A stretch of DNA of 64,000 bases from positions 16,455 to 80,454 of the forward strand of contig DATKXU010000083.1 of assembly GCA_035528905.1 (NCBI GenBank). The letters are read 5' to 3'. Of the stretch, positions 1-9,304 are shown in pieces; position 1 is the stretch's first letter; the number at the start of each line of letters is the position of its first letter. The notes beneath the pieces are model-generated. The model was not told the DNA's origin. It ran no database searches and saw only the letters and a program-made list of their open reading frames with translations. The stretch comes from DATKXU01 sp035528905 (GTDB lineage: Bacteria; Armatimonadota; UBA5829; DTJY01). Both the position numbers and the translations under genes were made by a program.

Positions 1-858
1 GCCGGTAACGCGGTCGTCGAACCGCGCGCCTACCGCAATCAGCAAATCACAGTGAGCGACGGCGTAGTTCGCATATCCCGTCCCATGCATCCCCAGCATC
101 CCCAGCGAATGCGGGTGCGTCTCCGGAATCGCGCCCTTCCCCAGCAGCGTGGTCGCAACCAATATGTGAGTCCGCTCCGAGAGCTCGATCAGCTCCGGAC
201 TTGCTCCAGACGTGATGACGCCGCCGCCCACGTAGAGCACCGGCCTCTCAGCCGCCGCAATGGCCTTCGCCGCCTTCTTGATCTGAAGCGGATGGCCCGT
301 GGTCGTCGGTCTATACGACGGAATCTCCACGTTCTTGACAGGCTTGTAATCCAACTGTCCGAGCGACACGTCCATCGGAATGTCAATCAGAACGGGACCG
401 GGTCTCCCCGTCCTGGCGATGTGGAATGCCTCGGCGACTACTTCAGGCACGTCCTTGCTATTCTTGAGCAGGAAGTTGTGCTTCGTTATAGGCATAGTGA
501 TGCCCGTTATGTCAGCCTCCTGGAAAGCGTCCTTGCCCAGCACCGTCGTCCTGACCTGCCCGGTGATGGCCACTATCGGGATGGAGTCCATGTGGGCAGT
601 GGCGATTCCAGTAACGAGATTAGTCGCACCGGGGCCGGATGTCGCCAGGCAGACGCCGACCTTGCCCGTGACGCGAGCATACCCGTCCGCCGCGTGAGCT
701 GCCCCTTGCTCGTGGCGCACCAGTATGTGCCTGATTGCCTTGCAATCATACAGGCAGTCGTAGATCGGCAGGACGACCCCTCCCGGGAATCCGAAGATTA
801 CCTCCACGCCTTCCTGCTTCAACGATTCGATCAGCGCCTGTGCCCCTGTCAGCTTCAA
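1..858 (-). CDS. ilvB: acetolactate synthase large subunit, 3' end outside window
   Basis: This enzyme condenses two pyruvates, or pyruvate with 2-oxobutyrate, using thiamine diphosphate; it is the first common step of branched-chain amino-acid synthesis. The visible N-terminal part has the ThDP-binding half typical of the family: [16 protein letters not shown], then [14 protein letters not shown] with the catalytic Glu, [12 protein letters not shown], and [13 protein letters not shown]. At the window edge it reads [15 protein letters not shown], so roughly the first half of the protein is present. I place the start at TTG 858 because GGGAGG lies 6-7 nt upstream and the protein then begins [13 protein letters not shown] as in homologues. 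An in-frame ATG at 873 overlaps the ilvD stop by one base but has no ribosome-binding site. It lies downstream of ilvD and should be under the same T-box control. Confidence 0.95.
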   Translation of the reverse strand, partial: MKLTGAQALIESLKQEGVEVIFGFPGGVVLPIYDCLYDCKAIRHILVRHEQGAAHAADGYARVTGKVGVCLATSGPGATNLVTGIATAHMDSIPIVAITGQVRTTVLGKDAFQEADITGITMPITKHNFLLKNSKDVPEVVAEAFHIARTGRPGPVLIDIPMDVSLGQLDYKPVKNVEIPSYRPTTTGHPLQIKKAAKAIAAAERPVLYVGGGVITSGASPELIELSERTHILVATTLLGKGAIPETHPHSLGMLGMHGTGYANYAVAHCDLLIAVGARFDDRVTG

Positions 859-872
859 AGTATTGCCTCCCA

Positions 873-2534
873 TCACTTCACGATCGCGCCCGTACCGGCC
901 GAGGTCACGCACCTGGCATAACGCGCCAGGTAGCCCGACTTGACTCTCGGCTCGCGCGCTGTCCAGGCCTTCCGCCTGGCCGCCAGCTCTGCCTCAGAAA
1001 GCCGAACATTTATCTGCTTTCCGAGTATGTCTATTTCAATGATGTCTCCGTCCCTTATCAGGGCGATGTTTCCGCCTTCCGCAGCCTCGGGCGAAACGTG
1101 CCCGAGGCAGCACCCTCTCGACGCGCCTGAGAACCTACCATCCGTGATGAGGGCGATGTCCTTCTCCATGCCCATCCCGACAACGCTCGCAGTCGGGAAG
1201 AGCATTTCACGCATCCCCGGGCCGCCCTTCGGCCCCTCGTAACGGATCACAACAACCAAGCCCTTCTGCACTCTTCCGCCCAGGATCGCGGCGGTCGCCT
1301 CGTCCTCAGAGTCAAAGACCCTGGCCGGGCCGGAAAACCTGAGGACTTCCTCGGCAACGGCGGACTGCTTCACAACCGCGCCGCCCTGAGCGATGTTGCC
1401 CCTCAGGATCACCAGCCCGCCCTGAGCATGATACGGACTCTCCACACTGCGGATTACGTCCGGCCGCAGGATTTCCCGCCCCGCGATGTTTTCCCTCACC
1501 GCGCGCCCGGTCACCGTGACCGCATCCGCGTAAGGCAGCAGATTGTGTTTGAGCAACTCGTTCATCACGGCCGGAATCCCGCCTGCCCGATCCAAATCCT
1601 GCATATGGTGGCTTCCGCCCGGACTCAGGTTGCACAGATGCGGCGTCCTCTCACTTACTTCGTTGAACTTGTCAAGATTCAGCTCGATGCCTGCCTCGTA
1701 TGCGATGGCTGGGACATGGAGCACCGTGTTCGTCGAGCAGCCGAGAGCCATATCCACCGCAAGTGCGTTCTCGAACGCCCCCAGCGTCATTATATCGCGC
1801 GGCGTGACGCCCTTGTCCAGAAGGTCCATCGCAGCCATGCCGGCCTGCTTCGCCAGTCGGATGCGCGCAGCCGTTACCGCTGGAACCGTGCCGTTGCCGG
1901 GCAGGCCCATCCCCAGCGCCTCCGTCAGACAGTTCATGGAGTTCGCAGTAAACATCCCCGCGCACGAGCCGCATCCAGGACAAGCGCACTCCTCGATCTC
2001 GGCCAGCTCTTCCTCGGTCATGCTGCCGCCAGCGACTGCGCCGACTGCCTCAAACACCTGAGTGAGCGAAATGTCGCGGCCTCGATACAGCCCCGCCATC
2101 ATCGGGCCGCCGCTGACGACAACGGCGGGGATATTGATCCGCGCCGCCGCCATCAGCATCCCAGGAATGATCTTATCGCAGTTCGGGACGAGCACCAGCG
2201 CGTCGAACATGTGCGCCACAGCCATGGACTCGACCGAATCGGCGATCAACTCGCGGCTGGCGAGCGAGTACTTCATGCCCTCATGCCCCATGGCTATTCC
2301 ATCACAGATGCCGATGACGCCGAACTCGACCGGGGTGCCGCCAGCCATGCGAATGCCGGCCTTGACGGCCTCTGCAATCTTGTCCAGATGGATGTGGCCG
2401 GGAATGATCTCGTTCGCCGAGTTCGCCACCCCGACGAGGGGCCTCGCCAGCTCCTCATCGGTGAACCCCATCGCCTTGAACAGCGCTCTATGCGGCGCGC
2501 GCTCGATGCCCTTCTTTACTGCGTCGCTCCTCAT
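873..2534 (-). CDS. ilvD: dihydroxy-acid dehydratase
   Basis: IlvD dehydrates 2,3-dihydroxy-isovalerate and 2,3-dihydroxy-3-methylvalerate to the 2-oxo acids, the third step of valine and isoleucine synthesis. The 553 residues match the usual family length. The sequence shows [14 protein letters not shown] with a cluster-ligating Cys, then [17 protein letters not shown] with further cluster cysteines, GNGTVPA, and [12 protein letters not shown] near the C terminus. The ATG start is followed by the standard [18 protein letters not shown] opening. The gene is the first downstream of a T-box leader and its stop abuts ilvB. The order ilvD-ilvB is consistent with one branched-chain amino-acid transcript; any ilvN/ilvC would be outside the window. 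Confidence 0.97.
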   Translation of the reverse strand: MRSDAVKKGIERAPHRALFKAMGFTDEELARPLVGVANSANEIIPGHIHLDKIAEAVKAGIRMAGGTPVEFGVIGICDGIAMGHEGMKYSLASRELIADSVESMAVAHMFDALVLVPNCDKIIPGMLMAAARINIPAVVVSGGPMMAGLYRGRDISLTQVFEAVGAVAGGSMTEEELAEIEECACPGCGSCAGMFTANSMNCLTEALGMGLPGNGTVPAVTAARIRLAKQAGMAAMDLLDKGVTPRDIMTLGAFENALAVDMALGCSTNTVLHVPAIAYEAGIELNLDKFNEVSERTPHLCNLSPGGSHHMQDLDRAGGIPAVMNELLKHNLLPYADAVTVTGRAVRENIAGREILRPDVIRSVESPYHAQGGLVILRGNIAQGGAVVKQSAVAEEVLRFSGPARVFDSEDEATAAILGGRVQKGLVVVIRYEGPKGGPGMREMLFPTASVVGMGMEKDIALITDGRFSGASRGCCLGHVSPEAAEGGNIALIRDGDIIEIDILGKQINVRLSEAELAARRKAWTAREPRVKSGYLARYARCVTSAGTGAIVK

Positions 2535-2540
2535 CTGCTC

Positions 2541-2831
2541 AGCACCTCAACTACAAAAATAACCTCTCATCCTGAAGGGACGAGAGGCAGTGCTCACGCG
2601 GTACCACCCTGATTTGATCCGCCTTCGCCAAGGCTTCGGCGGATCCGCTCTGGGCGAGATAACGGTCGCCACCCGGGAAAGCCTACTCGTCCCACAGTGT
2701 TCGGACTTTCAACCTCCGGCTCCGAGGTGAGATTCAGCGGAAGCCCGCGCTGCCTCACAGCAACCGACAGCTCTCTGGAACGGCCCCATTCCGCCTACTA
2801 GCCTCTTCACAGCCTCTGCGAAAAAGGATGT
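2541..2831 (-). promoter_or_regulatory. T-box riboswitch leader of the ilvDB operon
   Basis: The T-box core AGGGTGGTACCGCG is present exactly (2597-2610) and is followed by a terminator (2554-2587), with ilvD starting just after. Upstream lies a stem I region with the AGAGAG element (about 2772-2777) and a specifier-loop-like stretch GAATCTCACCTCGGAGC (about 2721-2737). Reading CTC followed by A as the specifier would make it a leucine sensor; ATC (isoleucine) is the alternative. By family rule, uncharged tRNA pairs with the T-box bulge and prevents termination, so operon expression should rise when the cognate amino acid is short. Confidence 0.93.
2554..2587 (-). terminator. T-box regulated intrinsic terminator
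   Basis: On the minus strand CCTCTCGTCC pairs with GGATGAGAGG across a short loop, followed by TTATTTTT. The 5' arm overlaps the region needed for the antiterminator formed with the T-box, as in other T-box leaders. Confidence 0.9.
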
Positions 2832-2837
2832 TGGTGT

Positions 2838-2867
2838 ATGATAACACAAAGCAAATCGCGGAGTCAA
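2838..2867 (-). promoter_or_regulatory. sigma-70 promoter of the ilvDB T-box transcript
   Basis: TTGACT (2862-2867) and TATCAT (2838-2843) are separated by 18 nt on the minus strand. Transcription would begin near 2831, at the start of the T-box stem I region. Confidence 0.8.
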
Positions 2868-2918
2868 GTTTTCAGTAGGAGAAAAACCCAAACTGTCCAC
2901 TGGAGCGCATCTCGCACT

Positions 2919-5609
2919 TCACCCAAGCGTCTCGTCATGGTTTTCGACGGAGACAGGCAGGGCGGTGCACCAATCCTTGCCGGCTTTCACATCAACCTTG
3001 AGCGGCGCCTTGAGGTCGAATGCGCCTTCCATCGCCTGCCTGACGATCTGCACCGCGCGGTTTACCTCGGATTCGGGAACATCGAATACCAACTCGTCGT
3101 GAACCTGCAGGACGAGCTCAGCGCGCAGGCCGGCGTGCTTCAGCCGCTCGTGCACTCGGATCATCGCAATCTTCACAATATCTGCAGCCGTCCCCTGTAT
3201 AGGCATGTTCACTGCGGCTCGCTCGGCAAACTCCCGATAGTTTCGGTTTGGACTGTTCAGCTCCGGAATATACCGCCTTCGCCCCAAAAGGCTCTCAACA
3301 TAGCCGGCCAGACGCGCTCTGGACAGGGTCTCGGCCGCGTACAACTTCACGCCCGGATACTCCTGGAAGTAACTCTCGATATAGCGCTTCGCCACGGCAG
3401 TCGGTATGTTCAACTCACGCGACAATCCGTAGTCGCTCATGCCATAGATCACGGCGAAGTTGACCGTCTTCGCCTGCCGCCGCATTTCGGGCGTAACCTC
3501 ACCAGTGGACACCGAGAAGAGTTTCATTGCCGTTCGCGTATGGATATCCTCTTCGTCGCGGAAGGCGCGCAGCAGCTCGGGATCCCCGCTCACGTGCGCC
3601 AGAATGCGAAGCTCGATCTGCGAGTAGTCCGCGGCCACCAGCAGGTTACCGGGCGACGCGACGAATGCCTTCCTGATCTCCCTGCCGATCTCGGTCTTTA
3701 TCGGGATGTTCTGCAGGTTCGGCTCGCTGCTCGACAGCCGGCCGGTCGCAGTGACCGCCTGGTTCAACGACGTATGCACTCGCCCTGTCCGTGGGCTGAT
3801 CAGCTTCGGAAGCGCATTCACATACGTTGATTTCAGCTTTGTAAGCTCGCGGTACTCCAGTATCTTCGTGACGATCTCGTGCGCGGGCGCCAGGGCCGCC
3901 AGCGTCTCAGCATCCGTTGAATAGCCTGTCTTCGTCTTCTTCTCCGCCGGCAGACCGAGCTTGTCGAATAGGATGGTCTGAAGCTGCTTCGGCGAGCCGA
4001 TGTTGAATTCCGTGCCAGCATGGCGGTGTATCTCGCGCTCGACCGCTCGGATCCGCTCCTCAAAGAGCACCGAGAGATGCTGAAGCCAGTCGGTGTCCAA
4101 AGCCACACCTGCCAGCTCGATCTCAGCGAGAACGCGAACCAGCGGCATTTCAATGTCGGCCATGAGACGGCCCAGGCCATCCTCAGCCAGCCTTGCGCCG
4201 AGAATCGGGACGAGCCGGCCTATCGCGTCAACCTCCGCGGCAAGCACCTCCTCCAGGGCGACTTTGCCCTGGGCCGTCGCATCCCGCGCCGGTATCTCGA
4301 TAAGCGCGTAGTCAGAAGCGATGTCCGCCAACTCCTGGGCGCTTCTGGACGCGTTGAGGAGATAGGCAGCGAGCAGGACATCGAACGCCGGGCCTCGTAT
4401 CTCGATTCCAGAGCTCTTCGCAAGCTCGTACTCGTATTTGAGGTTGTATCCGTATTTCTCGACGGCCTCGGATTCCAGAATCGGGCGGAGGTCTTCCAAG
4501 CGAATGCCCGTATCTTCGCCGAACGCCATGTAGTACGCCTTGCCGGACGGCACAGACACCGCCATGCCCAATGGCTCCGCATCCACTCCACGCAGCGAGG
4601 TCCCATGAATGCGGATGGCAACGCTGCCGGAACCGCGGACGTCTGTAAGAAGCGCGTCAAGTTGTGCGGGCCTGCGGATGACCAGGGCCTGCGTAAGAGC
4701 TTCGGCCTCCACACTGGCAAACAGCCCCCGCTGCCCTGTCTCCTCGGGCAGTTTCTTAATCAGAGATCGGAATTCCAGGCGCTTGAATATGTCCCGGAGG
4801 CGCGCGTAATCCGGCTTTCTGAACCCGCAGTTCGACAGGTCTATGTCCACGGGCACATCGGTGACAATGGTTGCCAGCCGCTTCGAAAGCCTGGCCTTGT
4901 CGGAAGATTCAACGAGGGTATTCTGGAGCTTGGATTCCTTCAAATCCTCCGCGTGGTAAAGCAGGTTTTCCAGGCTGCCGTACTCCTTGATCAGCCTCGC
5001 TGCGGTCTTGTCGCCGATGCCGGGAACGCCCGGAATGTTGTCGGATGGGTCACCCTTGAGGCCTTTGTAATCGGGGAGCTGAGCGGGTCTAACGTCATAG
5101 CGCCGCTCGACCGCATCCTCATCGTACACGACGGTCTCGGACACGCCCTTCACCGTGGTCATGACCCTCACCTTCGGGTCCACGAGCTGCAGAGCATCCA
5201 GGTCGCCGGTTACGATCGTCACGTCATAGTCCTCCGCCTCAGCCTTCCTGGCCAACGTGCCGACTACGTCATCGGCTTCGAACCCGGCCACCTCAAGCCG
5301 CGCGATGTTGAATGCGTCTATCATTTCCCGAGCAATCGGCTGCTGTGAGACCAGCTCGTCGGGCGCCGGCTTCCGGTGGGCCTTGTATTCCTCGAACTCC
5401 TCATGGCGGAAGGTCTTTGCAGGGGCATCAAATGCAACGAGCAGAATATCCGGCTTCTCCTCCTGGATCAGGCGGAGGAGCATCATCGTGAACCCGTAGA
5501 CGGCATTAGTGGGCTGGTTCTCCAGCGTCGAGAAATGCGGCATGGCGAAGAACGCCCGGTATAGGAGGCTGTTGCCGTCTATTAGAATTGCCTTACCTTT
5601 GCGGCTCAT
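2919..5609 (-). CDS. polA: DNA polymerase I
   Basis: PolA fills gaps and removes RNA primers during replication and repair. The 896-residue protein has an N-terminal 5'-3' exonuclease (about 1-290: DGNSLLYRAFFA, VTGDLDALQLV, KGDPSDNIPGVPGIG). A 3'-5' exonuclease-like middle domain follows (about 310-490), then a family A polymerase with motif A VAADYSQIELRILAH, the O-helix RRQAKTVNFAVIYG and motif C QVHDELVFDVP. The middle domain lacks the Asp-x-Glu that binds metal in proofreading enzymes; the equivalent stretch reads AIRIHGTSLRG. Proofreading is therefore probably lost, as in Taq and Bacillus enzymes. It starts 22 nt after sppA ends, so the two are likely cotranscribed. Confidence 0.97.
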   Translation of the reverse strand: MSRKGKAILIDGNSLLYRAFFAMPHFSTLENQPTNAVYGFTMMLLRLIQEEKPDILLVAFDAPAKTFRHEEFEEYKAHRKPAPDELVSQQPIAREMIDAFNIARLEVAGFEADDVVGTLARKAEAEDYDVTIVTGDLDALQLVDPKVRVMTTVKGVSETVVYDEDAVERRYDVRPAQLPDYKGLKGDPSDNIPGVPGIGDKTAARLIKEYGSLENLLYHAEDLKESKLQNTLVESSDKARLSKRLATIVTDVPVDIDLSNCGFRKPDYARLRDIFKRLEFRSLIKKLPEETGQRGLFASVEAEALTQALVIRRPAQLDALLTDVRGSGSVAIRIHGTSLRGVDAEPLGMAVSVPSGKAYYMAFGEDTGIRLEDLRPILESEAVEKYGYNLKYEYELAKSSGIEIRGPAFDVLLAAYLLNASRSAQELADIASDYALIEIPARDATAQGKVALEEVLAAEVDAIGRLVPILGARLAEDGLGRLMADIEMPLVRVLAEIELAGVALDTDWLQHLSVLFEERIRAVEREIHRHAGTEFNIGSPKQLQTILFDKLGLPAEKKTKTGYSTDAETLAALAPAHEIVTKILEYRELTKLKSTYVNALPKLISPRTGRVHTSLNQAVTATGRLSSSEPNLQNIPIKTEIGREIRKAFVASPGNLLVAADYSQIELRILAHVSGDPELLRAFRDEEDIHTRTAMKLFSVSTGEVTPEMRRQAKTVNFAVIYGMSDYGLSRELNIPTAVAKRYIESYFQEYPGVKLYAAETLSRARLAGYVESLLGRRRYIPELNSPNRNYREFAERAAVNMPIQGTAADIVKIAMIRVHERLKHAGLRAELVLQVHDELVFDVPESEVNRAVQIVRQAMEGAFDLKAPLKVDVKAGKDWCTALPVSVENHDETLG

Positions 5610-5631
5610 AAATCGTTAGCCCATCTGCTTT

Positions 5632-6579
5632 CTATTCCCACCGCCCTGCGTCAACATACAGCAGTCTCTCCGCAAGGTCGCCCAGTGCCCCGCTCCGCTT
5701 CGGCCACTCCGCAAGCTTGGACTCCGGGCCGCCGAAGAGGAGGTCCAGCAAACCGGGGTACCTTTCATATTCCACGACCGAGAATTCGCCCCTTATGCCT
5801 GCCTCCCGCGCAGCGTGCCTCAGAGCGTCTTCCAGACCGCCTGTTCGATCCACGAGCCTGAGCCTGACGGCCTGTTTCCCGGTGTAGACACGTCCATCGG
5901 CCAACTTCACCACATACTGTCTCGGGAGCTTCCGGCCAATACTTACGTCAGAGACAAACTGGTCGAACACGTCATCTATGAGCGTCTGCAGTATCTTCCG
6001 CTCCTCGGGCGTCATAGCGCGGGACATCGAACCTATATCTTTGAGCTTGCCGCTCTTTATGGTATTCATCCCTATGCCGAACCTGCCGAGGAGTTCGTGG
6101 ATATCGGCGGTTTCCATAATGACGCCGATGCTGCCCGTCAGGGTGGCGGGGTCTGCATAGATCCGGTCTGCCGCGCTGGCGATGTAGTAGCCGCCTGACG
6201 CTGCAACATCGCCCATGGAAACGGTCACCTTCTTGCCGTCCCTGCGCACACGCATGACTTCCCGGTAAATCTCCTGCGAGCCGGCTGCGCTCCCACCACG
6301 GCTGTTGATACGTAAGACCAGCGATTTCACCGAACGATCTTTGCGAAACCTTTCCAGGAGCTTAACAATCCTTTCAGCTCCCGCCGTCCCATCGCCCAGC
6401 ACCCCGACCGAGCCGCGCCCGGAAGTAATCACCCCCTCTACGCGGATCAGGGCCACGTCGCCGCCCGTTATCGGACGTACTCGAGCTACCACAACAGCCA
6501 CACTTATGGCGGCAACGATGATGAACAGCACGACTAATGCGACCACGAGGATGACTATTACGGTCGTTCTTCGGTTCAT
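5632..6579 (-). CDS. sppA: signal peptide peptidase SppA, short form (S49 family)
   Basis: This is a membrane-anchored serine protease that degrades cleaved signal peptides. The protein is 315 residues, the short single-domain form. An N-terminal membrane anchor (about 6-30, very rich in V, I and A) is followed by the S49 domain. GDVAASGGYYIA carries the nucleophile Ser and TIKSGKLKDIGS carries the catalytic Lys. I start at ATG 6579 because GGGAGG lies 8-9 nt upstream and the anchor follows directly; a longer open frame upstream would run into the tRNA gene. It is the first gene of a sppA-polA pair. Confidence 0.93.
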   Translation of the reverse strand: MNRRTTVIVILVVALVVLFIIVAAISVAVVVARVRPITGGDVALIRVEGVITSGRGSVGVLGDGTAGAERIVKLLERFRKDRSVKSLVLRINSRGGSAAGSQEIYREVMRVRRDGKKVTVSMGDVAASGGYYIASAADRIYADPATLTGSIGVIMETADIHELLGRFGIGMNTIKSGKLKDIGSMSRAMTPEERKILQTLIDDVFDQFVSDVSIGRKLPRQYVVKLADGRVYTGKQAVRLRLVDRTGGLEDALRHAAREAGIRGEFSVVEYERYPGLLDLLFGGPESKLAEWPKRSGALGDLAERLLYVDAGRWE

Positions 6580-6597
6580 GCTGACTCGCCTCCCACG

Positions 6598-6626
6598 TTG
6601 ACAGACCGGGCAGTTTGGGTTATAAT
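6598..6626 (+). promoter_or_regulatory. consensus promoter of tRNA-Leu
   Basis: TTGACA (6598-6603) and TATAAT (6621-6626) with 17 nt spacing form a perfect sigma-70 consensus. The tRNA begins only 10 nt after the -10 box, so initiation would be at or just before its first base. Confidence 0.9.
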
Positions 6627-6635
6627 TTCCACTGT

Positions 6636-6722
6636 GCCGAAGTGGCGGAATTGGCAGACGCGCCGGTCTCAAAAACCGGTGAGGGCGACCTCATGTCGGT
6701 TCGATCCCGACCTTCGGCACCA
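6636..6722 (+). tRNA. tRNA-Leu (anticodon CAA)
   Basis: The 87-nt gene folds as a class II tRNA. The acceptor GCCGAAG pairs with CTTCGGC, followed by A and an encoded CCA (6720-6722). The anticodon stem CCGGT/ACCGG encloses the loop CTCAAAA with anticodon CAA, which reads UUG. A long variable arm and the T-loop GGTTCGATCC follow. The long variable arm and the anticodon both support leucine. Confidence 0.97.
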
Positions 6723-6907
6723 TGCCCGATGCCCCTCGACTTCCCAAGAACTGCTACTAGACAGATAAGCCAATGTCTGATTCTAGCACCGCGTGCGTGC
6801 AGTGTCAAACGAAGTCAGCACTGGATTCCGCCGGACTTCCCATAGACAGCCTGCCTGCAGACCGGGTATAATGCGCAGGTACGTGTGGCCAGCAGGAGCA
6901 CCAGACG

Positions 6908-7477
6908 ATGGAAAGCAATCTCAAGCCGACCGCCTACCACGGCACTGTGTATGCCAAGACGAGCCGACTCCGAATGCCCTTCATGTACGTGATGGCGCTC
7001 CTCGCGATCTTCTACGCGCCGGAGAGGCTCTTCTTACCCGGAGTAGCGGTAATCGCCCTCGGCGCAGGCATGCGTCTCTGGGCGGCAGGCCATGTCGTCA
7101 AAAGGCACAAGCTGTCCAGGGGCGGGCCGTATGCCCGGACACGGAATCCGCTTTACCTGGGAAGCTTGCTTTGGGGCATTGGGACCTTTGTCCTCATACA
7201 CACGTGGGGGCTGCTGCTTGTCTTCCTCGGCGGCTTCATTGTGTTCTACGGAGCAGCAATCCGGTCCGAGGAGGACTACCTGTTCGAGCGGTTCGGCGAG
7301 GAATTCGTGCTTTACAAGAAGACTGTTCCCACGCTGATCCCGCGGTTCAAGCCCGCAGCTTCGGTTTCAGAATCAACCTTCTCCTGGAACAGCATCCTGC
7401 GAAACAACGAGCACAAGGCGTTGGCTTGGTCCACTGCGGCGGCTCTGCTGATTTTCGTGCGGGCTTACCTTCGCTGA
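6908..7477 (+). CDS. isoprenylcysteine carboxyl methyltransferase-like membrane protein
   Basis: This 189-residue integral membrane protein has about four to five hydrophobic segments. It carries the ICMT/PEMT-family signature RGGPYARTRNPLYLG, followed by EEDYLFERFGEEFVLYKK and VPTLIPR near the C terminus. Relatives are SAM-dependent methyltransferases acting on lipids or small hydrophobic substrates; bacterial substrates are mostly unknown. A hydrophobic segment after residue 165 ends the protein. The gene stands alone on the plus strand and converges on panD with about 20 nt between stop codons. Family assignment is firm; the substrate cannot be read from the sequence. Confidence 0.8.
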   Translation: MESNLKPTAYHGTVYAKTSRLRMPFMYVMALLAIFYAPERLFLPGVAVIALGAGMRLWAAGHVVKRHKLSRGGPYARTRNPLYLGSLLWGIGTFVLIHTWGLLLVFLGGFIVFYGAAIRSEEDYLFERFGEEFVLYKKTVPTLIPRFKPAASVSESTFSWNSILRNNEHKALAWSTAAALLIFVRAYLR

Positions 7478-7497
7478 TCCGGTCAAGGCCGTACAGG

Positions 7498-7845
7498 CTA
7501 TATGCTTCTGAGGAACTTGTTCTCCTCGTCCACCAGAATCATCTTCGGAGTGATTTCTTCGTCCGTCAGGACGAATGCCACGATGATCACCTTGTCGCCC
7601 GGCTTGCAGAGACAAGCGGCAGCGCCGTTGACACAGATCACGCCGGACCGTTTTGCGCCAGGAATCGCGTAGGTTTCAAACCGGTTGCCATTGTCTAGGT
7701 TCCAGACGTGAACCAGCTCGCCCTTCTTGATGCCTGATCGCTCCATCAGGTCCAGATCAATGGTGATGCTGCCCACATACTGCGGGTTCGATTCGGTGAC
7801 TGTAGCCCTATGTATCTTGCTCTTGCAGATGTTGACTAGCTGCAT
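7498..7845 (-). CDS. panD: aspartate 1-decarboxylase proenzyme
   Basis: PanD makes beta-alanine from aspartate for pantothenate and coenzyme A. The 115-residue protein begins MQLVNICKSKIHRATV and contains YVGS at residues 23-26, the Gly-Ser bond where the proenzyme self-cleaves to form the pyruvoyl group. NGAAACL matches the conserved active-site loop. A much longer upstream frame exists, but only the ATG at 7845 gives the normal N terminus, with GGCGAGAAGT as a modest ribosome-binding site. It is the last gene of the manC-cobO-SAM hydrolase-panD run, 85 nt after its neighbour. Confidence 0.95.
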   Translation of the reverse strand: MQLVNICKSKIHRATVTESNPQYVGSITIDLDLMERSGIKKGELVHVWNLDNGNRFETYAIPGAKRSGVICVNGAAACLCKPGDKVIIVAFVLTDEEITPKMILVDEENKFLRSI

Positions 7846-7930
7846 ACTTCTCGCCTTCCGCCGCTCTGTGGTCAACCACGGATGGTTTCGCACGGCCTCA
7901 TTATACCATATCGCCGGCGTCGCTCCATTC

Positions 7931-8737
7931 TCAGCTGGGGGATTGACATACCAGCACATGCAAGCCCATAGAGACACCGAGCGTCTCCGCCGCGCTGTCC
8001 CCGTTGACGGCAACCTCGAGTACACCCACGCTTCCAAACAGGGCGACCGCATGTCCGGGCGGAACGTCGCCATACGTCCGGCTGATCCCTCGAATCTCCA
8101 CCGAGCCGAAGTGAACCGTGAGGTTGTCGCCCGCCTGCTTCTTCCGCCAGCGTTCAAACTCCTGTCGCGTTATGTTGGTCAGCAGATTGCCAAAGCGGTC
8201 CACATAGACAACCTCGCCCTGGAGAGCGCGGTCGCTTATCACAAGCTCAGGAATAGGAAACCTGCTCAAGTCCTTTACAGCCGGGCCAAATGCGTCCAGA
8301 GGCACGCCCTTTGACAGATGCGCAGCGACGGGTGCGAACACATCCCGGCCGTGGAAGGTATCGCTTACCTCCGGGAGGAAGAACTCCGCATTCTCAAGCC
8401 TCACCGCGCGCTCGATCCTGCGGCTCTTGAGGACCCAGCTCAAGATGCCATTGTCCGGGCCGACGAATATCCGTCCGTCAATCTCAGCAGCCACTCCTTG
8501 CCGCTGGGTGCCCACGCTTGGGTCCACAACGACGGTAAATATCGTCCCCTCGGGCATGTAGGGGAACGCCATCGCAAGCGCGAAACCGGCCGCCCGGATA
8601 TCTCCAGGGTCCAACTCGTGGCACAGATCCACGACGGTCGCCGATGGGTTGATACGCATGATAACGCCCTTCATAATGCCGACAAAGGGATCGCGCAGCC
8701 CAAAGTCCGTCAGCAACGCTATCGGCCCAAGCCCCAT
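7931..8737 (-). CDS. SAM hydrolase / SAM hydroxide adenosyltransferase (DUF62 family)
   Basis: Members of this family, related to fluorinase and chlorinase, cleave S-adenosylmethionine to adenosine and methionine with water as nucleophile. The 268-residue protein has the family hallmarks ALLTDFGLRDPFVG at the N terminus, VVVDPSVGT, GPDNGILS, FHGRDVFAPVAA and VVYVDRFGNLLTNI. The N-terminal two thirds form the catalytic domain and the last third the C-terminal beta domain. It begins one base after the cobO stop, so the two are translationally linked. The physiological role of these hydrolases is poorly defined, and the link with a corrinoid adenosyltransferase is suggestive only. Confidence 0.9.
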   Translation of the reverse strand: MGLGPIALLTDFGLRDPFVGIMKGVIMRINPSATVVDLCHELDPGDIRAAGFALAMAFPYMPEGTIFTVVVDPSVGTQRQGVAAEIDGRIFVGPDNGILSWVLKSRRIERAVRLENAEFFLPEVSDTFHGRDVFAPVAAHLSKGVPLDAFGPAVKDLSRFPIPELVISDRALQGEVVYVDRFGNLLTNITRQEFERWRKKQAGDNLTVHFGSVEIRGISRTYGDVPPGHAVALFGSVGVLEVAVNGDSAAETLGVSMGLHVLVCQSPS

Positions 8738-8738
8738 A

Positions 8739-9284
8739 TCAGTACTCGATCCCCTTCCGTGCCTGGACTCCCTGCTCGCACGGATGCTTGACAGCTATCG
8801 TCTCCGTAACCAGATCAGCCGCGCCCACAAGCCAATCGGGGGCGTACCTCCCGGTCAGAACGATCTCCGTAGCATCGGGACGCCCGCCGAGCAGGTCCAG
8901 CATCTCATCCCGGCTCACGAAACCATAGTGCAGAACCACGTTGATCTCGTCCAGCACGACCATGTCCCACTCGCCGGAGAGGATCAAGTTCCTCGCCGTC
9001 TCAAAGTTCCGTCTGCTGTCATCCCTCAATTCAGCGGATTCATGCTGATCCACACAGGGATCATAGGGCCTGGTTTCGCCAAAGACAGCAAGGTTCGGTC
9101 CGAGGCGCTCTGCAGCAACGCGCTCTCCAGTGGTCCGCGGCTTGAGGAACTCCACAACGGCGACCCTCCATCCATGACCGACAGCCCTTAGAGCCTGGCC
9201 CCATGCCGCGGTAGTCTTGCCCTTGGCGCCGCCTGTGTATACCTGGATTAGCCCAGGACGCTTCCGCTCTTCTTCCTCCGCCAA
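8739..9284 (-). CDS. cobO: corrinoid adenosyltransferase, BtuR/CobO type
   Basis: This enzyme transfers the 5'-deoxyadenosyl group of ATP to cob(I)alamin. The 181-residue protein has the P-loop TGGAKGKTTAAWG near the N terminus, then VVEFLKPR and VVLDEINVVLHYGF, which match the family. I chose TTG 9284 as start because GAGGGGG sits about 7 nt upstream and the protein then opens with the acidic AEEEERKRPGLIQVYTG. An upstream frame would overlap the end of manC without a ribosome-binding site. It is the second gene of the operon, 20 nt after manC. No other cobalamin genes are in the window, so it may serve salvage. Confidence 0.92.
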   Translation of the reverse strand: MAEEEERKRPGLIQVYTGGAKGKTTAAWGQALRAVGHGWRVAVVEFLKPRTTGERVAAERLGPNLAVFGETRPYDPCVDQHESAELRDDSRRNFETARNLILSGEWDMVVLDEINVVLHYGFVSRDEMLDLLGGRPDATEIVLTGRYAPDWLVGAADLVTETIAVKHPCEQGVQARKGIEY

Positions 9285-9304
9285 GTCATGCCCCCTCAGC
9301 CGGA

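Noticed and set aside
2838..3830. Long plus-strand frame opposite polA (330 codons)
   Set aside because: It is antisense to clear polA coding sequence with no ribosome-binding site; high GC favours such shadow frames.
6580..6672. N-terminal extension of sppA to 6672
   Set aside because: It would run through the tRNA-Leu promoter and into the tRNA gene; ATG 6579 has a good ribosome-binding site and the membrane anchor follows directly.
7846..8157. N-terminal extension of panD into the SAM hydrolase gene
   Set aside because: PanD homologues begin at the MQLVNI position; the extension is the antisense-like shadow of another frame of its neighbour.
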